From: Spirochaetaceae bacterium
GTDB lineage: Bacteria > Spirochaetota > Spirochaetia > B11-G9
Direction of reading: 5' to 3'
NCBI GenBank assembly: GCA_030600745.1
Contig: JAUVLL010000171.1
Span: 1 to 7,121 of the forward strand
Length of the DNA stretch: 7,121 nt
Position numbers and translations under genes: made by a program
Notes under the pieces: generated by a model
Told to the model about the DNA's origin: nothing
The model's input: only the letters and a program-made list of their open reading frames with translations
The model's database searches: none
Shown here: positions 1-5,660 of the stretch, one piece after another
Position numbering within the stretch: the stretch's first letter is position 1
Layout of the letters: every line of letters begins with the position of its first letter

Positions 1-22
1 TTAACGCGTGGGTAAGGAAATG

Positions 23-586
23 TTATTCATGATATTTATCATTCTGCCATTTGCCAGGATTGGATTTTATATATTCTGATATTTGATAATAGGATCTTTT
101 ATTTCGTATAATTTGTTCATAATAATTACGTTGCCAGATCGAAACACCGGGTTTGCCGCGTAAAATATTTATCTGTTTTGTAACAGATGATTTATAGCCG
201 GCAATCAATGATCCAATTGAATTTTGTTTCGGTCCGGATTTTACCATAGGGGCGATTAATGTTGTTGTAGGGGCGACCGGCCGGTCGCCCCTACGGTAAT
301 AAACATCGCCCCTGCCATCGGTAATTTCAACAATTCCATGAATGTGGTTTGGCATGACGATGTATTCATGTAATTCAATTTCCTTTCGTATTTTCGGTGT
401 TCTTATCCATTCATTTTTTACAATATTCCCGTATTCATTTAATGAAATTTTCCCATTTTCAATAGTGCCGAATATATGCTCCCGATTTTGTGTACATATG
501 GTGATAAAATATAATCCGGATTGTGAGTAATCATAGCCTTTTAAACGTATTGAACGACGATGATGAATTTCATGATTATATTTCAT
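23..586 (-). CDS. REP-associated tyrosine transposase (RAYT, IS200-like Y1/HUH)
   Basis: Encodes a 187-residue single-strand DNA transposase of the Y1_Tnp/HUH superfamily, RAYT branch, thought to act on REP-type hairpins rather than on a full insertion sequence. Seen: a family-typical N-terminus (HHRRSIRLKGYDYSQSGLYF), the metal-binding HUH motif in MPNHIHG (H81 and H83), a WQRNYYEQIIRN block at 151-162, and the helix ISEYIKSNP at 169-177. Y172 is the probable nucleophile by alignment from memory with the E. coli RAYT tyrosine in DYIYINP. The length is normal and the frame is intact, so it may be active. No tnpB, no terminal repeats and no partner gene are visible. Oddity: residues about 92-113, between the HUH motif and the next helix, are encoded by a GC-rich nested palindrome, while the rest of the gene is AT-rich. 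The Shine-Dalgarno is weak (AGG close to the ATG), suggesting low expression. Confidence 0.93.
   Translation of the reverse strand: MKYNHEIHHRRSIRLKGYDYSQSGLYFITICTQNREHIFGTIENGKISLNEYGNIVKNEWIRTPKIRKEIELHEYIVMPNHIHGIVEITDGRGDVYYRRGDRPVAPTTTLIAPMVKSGPKQNSIGSLIAGYKSSVTKQINILRGKPGVSIWQRNYYEQIIRNKRSYYQISEYIKSNPGKWQNDKYHE
248..313. repeat. Nested palindrome (REP-like) inside the transposase reading frame
   Basis: The core 267-294 is a perfect 28-base palindrome centred between 280 and 281. Each half reads GTAGGGGCGACCGG. Outside it, AGGGGCGAT (248-256) pairs with ATCGCCCCT (305-313) around exactly the same centre, so the element is two GC stems separated by a mostly unpaired 10+10 base internal loop. 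The GTAG head followed by a GC hairpin is the layout recognised by characterised RAYT proteins in E. coli (established knowledge). It lies in frame and encodes about residues 92-113 of the transposase, including the stretch RRGDRPVAPT. It is probably an inserted mobile palindrome or a built-in substrate copy. Confidence 0.85.
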
Positions 587-667
587 ACCTATTAGTACAG
601 TGTAAAATAGTTTCCTGCTTCAAATATCTGAATTATTTATTACAAATCTCTCTATTCTGACTAAATA

Positions 668-696
668 TTGATAAACAGAATATAAGTTTTTATTAT
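668..696 (+). promoter_or_regulatory. Probable sigma70-type promoter of cvfB
   Basis: TTGATA at 668-673 and TATTAT at 691-696 are separated by 17 bases. A start of transcription near 703 would leave a leader of about 39 bases before the ATG at 742. The upstream ATG at 700 falls inside or beside the promoter, which argues against it as the translation start. An overlapping TATAAT lies at 696-701 but has no matching -35. Confidence 0.55.
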
Positions 697-731
697 ATAA
701 TGACCTGCGGAAACGTTAACATGGCTTGTAT

Positions 732-735
732 GGAG
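732..735 (+). promoter_or_regulatory. Ribosome binding site deciding the cvfB start
   Basis: GGAG lies six bases before the ATG at 742. The in-frame ATGs at 700, 721 and 730 have no purine-rich element at a useful distance, so this site selects the shorter protein. Confidence 0.6.
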
Positions 736-741
736 CAGAAC

Positions 742-1599
742 ATGATAAAAATAGGAGATTACAACATACTTAAAATCAAACGCATGTATCATGGCGGTGC
801 CTTTCTGATTGATGGCGAAGATACTAATGAGGATAGCCCTGAGGTTTACATCAATGGCCTGGATATTCCTGATGATATGACCCCCGGGGAAGAATTAAAT
901 GTTTTTGTCTATAACGATTCCAAAGGTAGTCTAAAAGCTACCCTGGATCAACCTTATGCAACAGTTGATCAGTTTGCTGCTCTAAAGGTAGTTAGTATTC
1001 AGGATTTTGGTGCCTTTCTTGACTGGGGAATAAAAAAGGATCTGTTTCTCCCCAACAGAAGACAGTTGCATCCTATTATAGAAGATTCAATTATTGTGCT
1101 GAGACTGGTTTTGGATTATGAAAAACAGGGTGTTGTTGGAGATACGGATCTTGAAATCTACTTTAACAGGGATACAACAGATCTTAAAGAAGATCAGGAA
1201 GTGGATCTGCTTGTTTACGACAGTACTCCTCTGGGAATAATGGTAATAGTAGATAAGGAATATCCCGGATTAGTGTATAGATCTGAAGTTTTCAGGGAAC
1301 CTGATATTGGAGAAAAACTTACAGGCTGGATTTCTAAAATCAGGGAAGACGGGAAACTGGATATAAGTTTGAAGCGCAAAGGCTACTATGCTGTTATAGA
1401 TTCCAGTGAAAGTCTGCTGCAGGTCATTAAAGATAACAATGGATTCCTTCCACTTCATGATAAAAGCTCCCCGGAAGATATAAAAGAAAAACTTGGTATG
1501 AGCAAAAAGCTCTTCAAAAAGATAGCCGGCGGTCTTTACAGAGATGGTTTGATAACAATAGAGTCAGACGGATTACGAATAGTTGATGAAAAAAGCTGA
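742..1599 (+). CDS. cvfB: CvfB family S1 RNA-binding / winged-helix protein
   Basis: A 285-residue cytoplasmic protein of the CvfB (B. subtilis YitL) family: RNA-binding proteins with several S1-like OB folds and a C-terminal winged helix, linked in staphylococci to virulence-factor expression. Seen: an S1-like region at about 3-60 ending in VFVYNDSKGS; a second at about 72-135 with the family signature FGAFLDWGIKKDLFLP (89-104); a third at about 150-212 with EYPGLVYRSEVF (173-184) and IREDGKLDISL (200-210); and a winged helix at about 222-282 with LPLHDKSSPEDI and GMSKKLFKKIAGGLYRDG. The length agrees with the family. An upstream in-frame ATG at 700 would add 14 residues, but it sits in the promoter and lacks a ribosome site, whereas MIKIGDYN is a natural CvfB beginning. 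The gene appears monocistronic and ends 15 bases before a convergent gene. No distinct terminator is visible. The actual RNA target cannot be told from sequence. Confidence 0.93.
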   Translation: MIKIGDYNILKIKRMYHGGAFLIDGEDTNEDSPEVYINGLDIPDDMTPGEELNVFVYNDSKGSLKATLDQPYATVDQFAALKVVSIQDFGAFLDWGIKKDLFLPNRRQLHPIIEDSIIVLRLVLDYEKQGVVGDTDLEIYFNRDTTDLKEDQEVDLLVYDSTPLGIMVIVDKEYPGLVYRSEVFREPDIGEKLTGWISKIREDGKLDISLKRKGYYAVIDSSESLLQVIKDNNGFLPLHDKSSPEDIKEKLGMSKKLFKKIAGGLYRDGLITIESDGLRIVDEKS

Positions 1600-1614
1600 A
1601 CCCCGATTTCCTTT

Positions 1615-2052
1615 CTAGAATTTCAAAAATCTTTTCAGTTTTCTTTTTCCCCAGTTGACAGCGTCCCGTTTTAACTGTTCGGCAATATCTTCTTTGATAT
1701 TTCCTGACCTACTGTTATTATTATAATCTGACGATGAGCTGCTGTTTCCACCATCTTCAATTAATTCCCAGGGAGTGAGATTCTTCCAATTACTGTCTCT
1801 GTTAAAAAACCCTTCAAAGATATTTTTTATCAAAGACAAATCCAGATCCTGATTTTTTGCCTGATAATACCCACTCTCATCTCTGAATTCTGTTTCGTAC
1901 AAATTATGACCCAACCATGCCATCTGAATATAATTATTGCCATCATTTAGAATAAGGTGATCATTTTTCTTATCCAGTTTGTCAATTTCACTGTATACTA
2001 ATTCAATATCAGAAACATCCAAAACTTTACCATCTGCCAGTTCTAATTCCAT
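1615..2052 (-). CDS. Hypothetical protein with serine/asparagine linker and basic C-terminal helix
   Basis: I do not recognise this 145-residue protein. Seen: an acidic N-terminal region (1-100) rich in beta-like segments, with LELADGKVLDVSDIELVYSE at 3-22 and aromatic positions such as MAWLGHNLYETEF; a flexible linker GGNSSSSSDYNNNSRSG (101-117); and a basic, probably amphipathic helix at 118-145 ending in WGKRKLKRFLKF. There is no cysteine, no signal peptide and no membrane-spanning helix. The tail could lie on a membrane or bind nucleic acid; that is inference. The start at 2052 is chosen because AGGAG precedes it at a good distance; a GTG at 2088 in the same frame overlaps the -10 box. 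It is divergent from srkA and convergent with cvfB, each with a short gap. The good promoter and ribosome site argue that it is a real gene. Confidence 0.78.
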   Translation of the reverse strand: MELELADGKVLDVSDIELVYSEIDKLDKKNDHLILNDGNNYIQMAWLGHNLYETEFRDESGYYQAKNQDLDLSLIKNIFEGFFNRDSNWKNLTPWELIEDGGNSSSSSDYNNNSRSGNIKEDIAEQLKRDAVNWGKRKLKRFLKF

Positions 2053-2059
2053 AGTTTTT

Positions 2060-2065
2060 CTCCTT
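2060..2065 (-). promoter_or_regulatory. Ribosome binding site of the 145-residue hypothetical gene
   Basis: Reads AAGGAG on the minus strand, about seven bases before the ATG at 2052. It fixes the start at 2052 rather than at the GTG at 2088. Confidence 0.75.
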
Positions 2066-2079
2066 TTAATTATCGCTTT

Positions 2080-2107
2080 ATTATACACCTAAACTGTTAC
2101 ATCGCAA
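2080..2107 (-). promoter_or_regulatory. Probable sigma70-type promoter of the hypothetical gene
   Basis: On the minus strand TTGCGA (2107-2102) and a perfect TATAAT (2085-2080) are separated by 16 bases. Transcription would begin around 2073, giving a leader of about 20 bases that includes the ribosome site. Confidence 0.6.
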
Positions 2108-2201
2108 TAGAAATTTAGTCACTTTTTCCTCCTGAATTAGATAATTTTAATATCCCAAATCATAATCTAATCATGGGATGGTAATTAGGCTTCATTTAGT
2201 C

Positions 2202-2207
2202 TATTAT
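2202..2207 (+). promoter_or_regulatory. Candidate -10 element immediately before srkA
   Basis: TATTAT ends six bases before the ATG at 2214, so transcription would begin at or next to the start codon. The -35 at the expected distance (near 2179-2184, TGGTAA) is poor. The call is weak and is offered because no ribosome site is visible here. Confidence 0.3.
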
Positions 2208-2213
2208 CCCTCC

Positions 2214-3203
2214 ATGAATAATAACACAACAGGATTCGCAGAACTTACACCGGATGTTGTTCTTTCCTCTGTAGAAAAAGCAGCAAATACAAACCTAACA
2301 GGCCTTATTACACCATTCCCCAGTTATATAAATAGAGTCTATGAAATTGAAACTGATGATGGAGACAGGCTAGTTGCAAAATTCTATCGTCCCGGCCGCT
2401 GGTCAGAAGCTGCGATAAGAGAAGAGCATGATTTTATGGAGGATTGTGAGGGAAGAGATATTCCTGTTGTATGTCCTGTTAAACTTGATAACAAAAATAC
2501 TCTTGGTAATAACAATGGTTTCTATTTTTCTGTTTTCCCTAAAAAATCAGGAAGGTTGTTTGAGTTAAATAGTGACGAAGATTATATACGTGCAGGTGCT
2601 TTAATTGGTCGTATACATTCTTCCGGTATAAGCAGAAAAGCTGAACATCGAATAGTTCTTGACCCTTCTTTTTCTACCCGGCAGGATCTGGATGAACTTC
2701 TGGCGGGAAATCTGATTCCAGGAAATCTGAAAACTGACTTTAAAAAAGTTACAGATGAAATTCTGGATCTTATTATCCCATTGTTTGAAGGGGTAAATAA
2801 ACATCGTATTCATGGAGATTGCCACCTTGGGAATATTTTAAGCCGCCCTGGTATGGATGGTAATGATCAACTGATGATAATTGATTTCGACGATATGGCA
2901 ATGGGTCCGGCAATGCAGGATCTATGGCTTCTCTTACCGGGAAGTTTGTCCGAATCCCGAAAAGAGCTAACTCTATTAATCGAAGGGTATGAACAATTTC
3001 TGCCATTTGACTATACCACATCTCGTCTTGTTGAGCCCCTTCGTGCAATGAGAATTATCTATTTCCTTGCATGGTGCGGGAGGCAGATAGATGATTTCCA
3101 GTTTAGACACAATTTCCCTGATTGGGGTACAGATAAATTCTGGGAAAATGAAATTCTGGATTTAAAAAAACAGTTGGATGAGATTAAAGAGTCGATAGCT
3201 TAA
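2214..3203 (+). CDS. srkA: Stress response kinase A (SrkA/YihE/RdoA family)
   Basis: A 329-residue cytoplasmic Ser/Thr protein kinase of the SrkA family (APH/choline-kinase fold), which in E. coli (328 residues) lowers stress-induced death and works with the Cpx envelope response. Seen: SYINRVYEIETDDGDRLVAK (37-56) with the probable ATP lysine K56 in VAKFYRPGRW; helix EEHDFMEDC; the catalytic loop HGDCHLGN (200-207, D202 catalytic, N207 metal); DFDD at 224-227; GPAMQDLWLLLPG; and the family C-terminal stretch EPLRAMRIIYFLAW. All key residues are present. The start at 2214 (MNNNTTGFAELTPD) matches the family N-terminus; the ATG at 2178 would add 12 unrelated residues. Neither has a Shine-Dalgarno. 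The generic label aminoglycoside phosphotransferase would be wrong: the RPGRW and DFDD context is SrkA. Divergent from a hypothetical gene and apparently monocistronic. Confidence 0.93.
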   Translation: MNNNTTGFAELTPDVVLSSVEKAANTNLTGLITPFPSYINRVYEIETDDGDRLVAKFYRPGRWSEAAIREEHDFMEDCEGRDIPVVCPVKLDNKNTLGNNNGFYFSVFPKKSGRLFELNSDEDYIRAGALIGRIHSSGISRKAEHRIVLDPSFSTRQDLDELLAGNLIPGNLKTDFKKVTDEILDLIIPLFEGVNKHRIHGDCHLGNILSRPGMDGNDQLMIIDFDDMAMGPAMQDLWLLLPGSLSESRKELTLLIEGYEQFLPFDYTTSRLVEPLRAMRIIYFLAWCGRQIDDFQFRHNFPDWGTDKFWENEILDLKKQLDEIKESIA

Positions 3204-3237
3204 CCACCAGGAAGGCAGGCTGGATTTTATTAATCTT

Positions 3238-3266
3238 TTGCATTATTTCCCATAAACACATATACT
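3238..3266 (+). promoter_or_regulatory. Strong sigma70-like promoter of the SPFH/zinc-ribbon/TerB operon
   Basis: TTGCAT (3238-3243) and TATACT (3261-3266) are 17 bases apart, giving a transcription start near 3273 and a leader of about 65 bases before the ATG at 3339. It lies directly downstream of srkA, so the three-gene operon can be expressed independently of the kinase. Confidence 0.65.
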
Positions 3267-3328
3267 AAGTGGATTATCCGTTACAAAGGTATAAAGTATA
3301 CAACAGCGGCTTCGGCTCTGATAAATAT

Positions 3329-3333
3329 GGAGG
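3329..3333 (+). promoter_or_regulatory. Ribosome binding site deciding the SPFH gene start
   Basis: GGAGG lies five bases before the ATG at 3339. The in-frame ATG at 3327 overlaps this site and would itself lack one, so it is rejected as the start. Confidence 0.8.
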
Positions 3334-3338
3334 AACTA

Positions 3339-4475
3339 ATGGGATTACTGAGTAAACTGAAAGGTGAGTTAATTGATATCGTTCAATGGCTTGAGGATGA
3401 TGGAGAAACCCTTGCTTACAGGTTTGAGAGATATGGAAATGAGATTAAAAATGGGGCAAAACTGACAGTAAGAGAAGGGCAGGTAGCAGTATTTATTAAT
3501 GAAGGACAGATTGCTGATGTTTTTCAGCCTGGAATGTATGACCTTACAACCGAAAATCTTCCATTACTTTCAACGCTTAAGGGTTGGAAGTACGGATTTA
3601 ACAGTCCTTTTAAAGCTGAAGTTATTTTTATGCCTACCAGAGAAGCAGCCGGTTTCGGGTGGGGTACACCAGGCCCTTTTCGAATGAGAGACCCTGAGTT
3701 CGGATTGCTGGAGATGACAGCCAGGGGACACTTCTCGTTTCATATAATGGACCCGGAGAAATTTATCCGGAATGTTGTTGGTACTGACGGTGAGTTTACA
3801 AAAGAAGAGATAGAAGACAGATTAAGAAAAAGATTTGTTACAGAGGCAATATCCGGAATAGCCGAATCGGGGAAATCTTTTTATGATATGGCCCAGCATT
3901 ATGATGATCTTAGTGAAATTTTAAAGGAAAGGGTTGATCCTGTTTTTCTTGAGAAATATGGAATAGGTCTGGATGATACATCAATTCAGAGTATTGATCT
4001 TACAGAAAGATCTGCAGAGAAAGTAGAATCAAGAGATGAACTGATGTTTGCCGGCTCACGTATGAATGATTATGAGCGAAAAGCACGGGCAGATGCTATG
4101 CTTGGTCTTGCCAACAACGAAGGTACGGGCGGAGGAATGGCCGCAGGCGGAATGGGAATGGGTATGGGTATGGCTATGGCCGGCCAAATGGGTGCCCAAA
4201 ATCAAAGCCGTAATCAGTATCAGGGACAACCGGCTGGTGGTATGGCTCCTCCACCTCCTCCAATGCCTGCAGCATATTTTGTATTTATTAATGGTCAGCA
4301 GACCGGACCAATGGGAATGCAGCAGCTGCAGCAGATGGTAGCTCAGGGACAGGTTACAGGACAATCCCAGGTATGGAAACAGGGAATGCCGGCATGGGCA
4401 ATGCTTTCTTCTGTTCCGGAACTGGCAGGTCTTCTTTCTGCGGGAGGACCTCCTCCACCTCCTCCATCAGTATAA
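3339..4475 (+). CDS. SPFH-domain (YdjI / COG4260-like) protein with C-terminal GYF_2 domain
   Basis: A 378-residue protein of the YdjI/virion-core-like SPFH family, membrane-surface scaffold proteins related to stomatin and prohibitin. Seen: MGLLSKLKGELIDIVQW at the N-terminus (no transmembrane helix); an SPFH body at about 40-235, with LTVREGQVAVFINEGQIADV, GMYDLTTENLP and GFGWGTPGPFRMRDPEFG; a Gly/Met-rich hinge at about 263-285; a five-proline run (304-308); a GYF_2 domain at about 313-366 (YFVFINGQQTGPMGMQQLQQ, VWKQGMPAW); and a six-proline run four residues from the end. Prohibitin-type oligomerisation is likely from the family. It is the first gene of an operon, 65 bases before the zinc-ribbon gene. 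In B. subtilis the YdjI protein is reported to help bring the PspA homologue to the membrane; no pspA is visible here. The label virion core protein seen on relatives does not imply a phage. Confidence 0.88.
   Translation: MGLLSKLKGELIDIVQWLEDDGETLAYRFERYGNEIKNGAKLTVREGQVAVFINEGQIADVFQPGMYDLTTENLPLLSTLKGWKYGFNSPFKAEVIFMPTREAAGFGWGTPGPFRMRDPEFGLLEMTARGHFSFHIMDPEKFIRNVVGTDGEFTKEEIEDRLRKRFVTEAISGIAESGKSFYDMAQHYDDLSEILKERVDPVFLEKYGIGLDDTSIQSIDLTERSAEKVESRDELMFAGSRMNDYERKARADAMLGLANNEGTGGGMAAGGMGMGMGMAMAGQMGAQNQSRNQYQGQPAGGMAPPPPPMPAAYFVFINGQQTGPMGMQQLQQMVAQGQVTGQSQVWKQGMPAWAMLSSVPELAGLLSAGGPPPPPPSV
4246..4466 (+). repeat. Two copies of a 17-base polyproline-coding direct repeat flanking the GYF_2 domain
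   Basis: CTCCTCCACCTCCTCCA occurs identically at 4246-4262 and 4450-4466, in the same reading frame, encoding five- and six-proline runs on each side of the GYF_2 domain. Codons alternate CCT and CCA in the same order in both copies. This could be a duplication of the linker or convergence in a low-complexity tract. Confidence 0.8.
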
Positions 4476-4540
4476 ATTGGAATAAATAAAATATTTATGG
4501 ATAGAAAGAGTAACATAAGCAATTATTCAGGAGCAGGCAG

Positions 4541-5632
4541 ATGAGTGAAATAGACAATAAATGCAGGAACTGCGGGGGTGATTTGAAATTCAGTCCCGGA
4601 ACACAGTCCTTGAAGTGTCCTTACTGTGGAACTGAAAATGAAAACCCGGACGTTGTGCCGGAAACACATGAAGAACTCGATTTCGGGACTGCCAGAGCAG
4701 CATTTAATAATAATGAAAATACAGTAGAAGTCCAGATAGAAAAGTGCAGTGCATGTGGCGCCGAAGTAACACTTGAGCCAAATATTACAACGGCAAAATG
4801 TGATTTTTGCGGAACAGAAATGGTTGTCAGCGGCAGGACCCATAAGGCAATGAAACCTCAGTATCTCCTTCCATTCAGCATAACAAAGGATATGGGTAAA
4901 AAAAGTTTTCGTGACTGGATAGCAAAAAGAAAGTTTGCACCGAATGCCTTAAAACGGCAGGCACGCTTATCAGAACCGGTTCATGGAATATATTATCCCC
5001 ATTGGACATTTGACACTCAAACAGAATCAACCTACACCGGTGAGCGTGGAACCCATTATACAGAAACTGTCAGAAGTACCGACAGTGAGGGAAAGGAAAC
5101 TACGGAAACTGTTACAAAAACCCGTTGGACCAGTGCGAGAGGCAGTGTAAGCAAATTTTTTGATGATGTACTTGTTGCAGCAAGTGCAACCTTAAAAAAG
5201 AAGTTAACATCAAAGCTGAACGACTGGAATTTCAGTAAAATGGTTTCCTATGATGATAAGTATCTTCAGGGTTTCAAGGCAGAATCCTATTCAATTGATC
5301 TGGAAGAGGGTTTTGAAGAAGCCAAGGTAGAGATAAATTCTGCAATTCGCAGTGATATAAGAAGAGACATAGGCGGTGATGAACAGAAAATTCATCGGGT
5401 TGATACTGCCTACAATGCTATAACTTTTAAATATATTCTGCTGCCTATCTGGGTTGTTGTATACAAGTTTAAAAGTAAGTACTATCAGGTTCTTATAAAT
5501 GCAAATACTGGTGAAATTGCCGGGGAAAGACCTTTCAGTGCTGCAAAGATAATTGGACTTATACTGGCAATATTAGCTGTTGGCGGTATTGGATATCTTA
5601 TCTATTACTTAGTTTCCAATGGGACTTTATAA
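4541..5632 (+). CDS. Double zinc-ribbon, C-terminally membrane-anchored protein (YdjG-like)
   Basis: A 363-residue protein resembling B. subtilis YdjG, often mislabelled as a PriA/helicase or TFIIB-type zinc-ribbon protein. Seen: zinc ribbon 1 with C8, C11, C26 and C29 (KCRNCGG, KCPYCGT); zinc ribbon 2 with C69, C72, C87 and C90 (KCSACGA, KCDFCGT); a family body at about 105-330 with YLLPFSI, GIYYPHWTFD, the repeated Thr/Glu-rich stretch around 170-195, YILLPIWVVVY and VLINANTGEIAGERPFS; then one hydrophobic helix at about 335-357 with only a few residues after it. This predicts a tail-anchored protein whose zinc ribbons face the cytoplasm. No helicase motifs are present. AGGAG seven bases before the ATG supports the start. 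It is the second gene of the operon and ends 28 bases before the TerB-like gene. From the YdjG parallel it may be the membrane docking partner of the upstream SPFH protein. Confidence 0.87.
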   Translation: MSEIDNKCRNCGGDLKFSPGTQSLKCPYCGTENENPDVVPETHEELDFGTARAAFNNNENTVEVQIEKCSACGAEVTLEPNITTAKCDFCGTEMVVSGRTHKAMKPQYLLPFSITKDMGKKSFRDWIAKRKFAPNALKRQARLSEPVHGIYYPHWTFDTQTESTYTGERGTHYTETVRSTDSEGKETTETVTKTRWTSARGSVSKFFDDVLVAASATLKKKLTSKLNDWNFSKMVSYDDKYLQGFKAESYSIDLEEGFEEAKVEINSAIRSDIRRDIGGDEQKIHRVDTAYNAITFKYILLPIWVVVYKFKSKYYQVLINANTGEIAGERPFSAAKIIGLILAILAVGGIGYLIYYLVSNGTL

Positions 5633-5648
5633 AAAAGCAGAGGCAAGC

Positions 5649-5653
5649 AGGAG
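5649..5653 (+). promoter_or_regulatory. Ribosome binding site deciding the TerB-like start
   Basis: AGGAG lies seven bases before the ATG at 5661. An in-frame ATG at 5619 overlaps the end of the zinc-ribbon gene and would add a basic 14-residue extension, but it has no comparable site. Confidence 0.75.
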
Positions 5654-5660
5654 TAGAAGA

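Noticed and set aside
248..313. CRISPR repeat or insertion-sequence terminal repeat
   Set aside because: There is a single copy without spacers, and it lies inside the transposase frame rather than at the ends of an element.
700..741. Longer N-terminus for CvfB starting at the ATG at 700
   Set aside because: The ATG overlaps the promoter -10 region and has no ribosome site; the family N-terminus begins at the ATG at 742, which has GGAG in front.
2178..2213. Longer N-terminus for SrkA starting at 2178
   Set aside because: The extra 12 residues do not resemble the family; the start at 2214 gives the usual length and the typical MNN beginning.
2214..3203. Aminoglycoside resistance phosphotransferase
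   Set aside because: The fold is shared, but the motifs around the ATP lysine, HGDCHLGN and DFDD, and the length, match SrkA along the whole protein.
3206..3238. Terminator after srkA (CCAG/CTGG followed by T-rich sequence)
   Set aside because: The stem is only four bases with a nine-base loop, and the T-rich stretch is interrupted; too weak to call.
4056..4364. Minus- and plus-frame open frames across the Gly/Met-rich and proline-rich part of the SPFH gene
   Set aside because: They arise from low-complexity codons of the real gene, with His/Ser/Thr- or Trp-rich translations and no ribosome site.
3339..4475. Phage remnant, from the virion-core-like label of this family
   Set aside because: No other phage-like gene is nearby; the name comes from a distant resemblance and the SPFH body is cellular.
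4482..4498. ATAAATA/TATTTAT hairpin after the SPFH gene as a terminator
   Set aside because: The stem is only A and T, there is no T tract, and the next gene follows closely in the same operon.
4523..4843. Minus-strand open frame over the zinc-ribbon region
   Set aside because: It is antisense to clear zinc-ribbon coding sequence, and its translation has no recognisable family or start signal.
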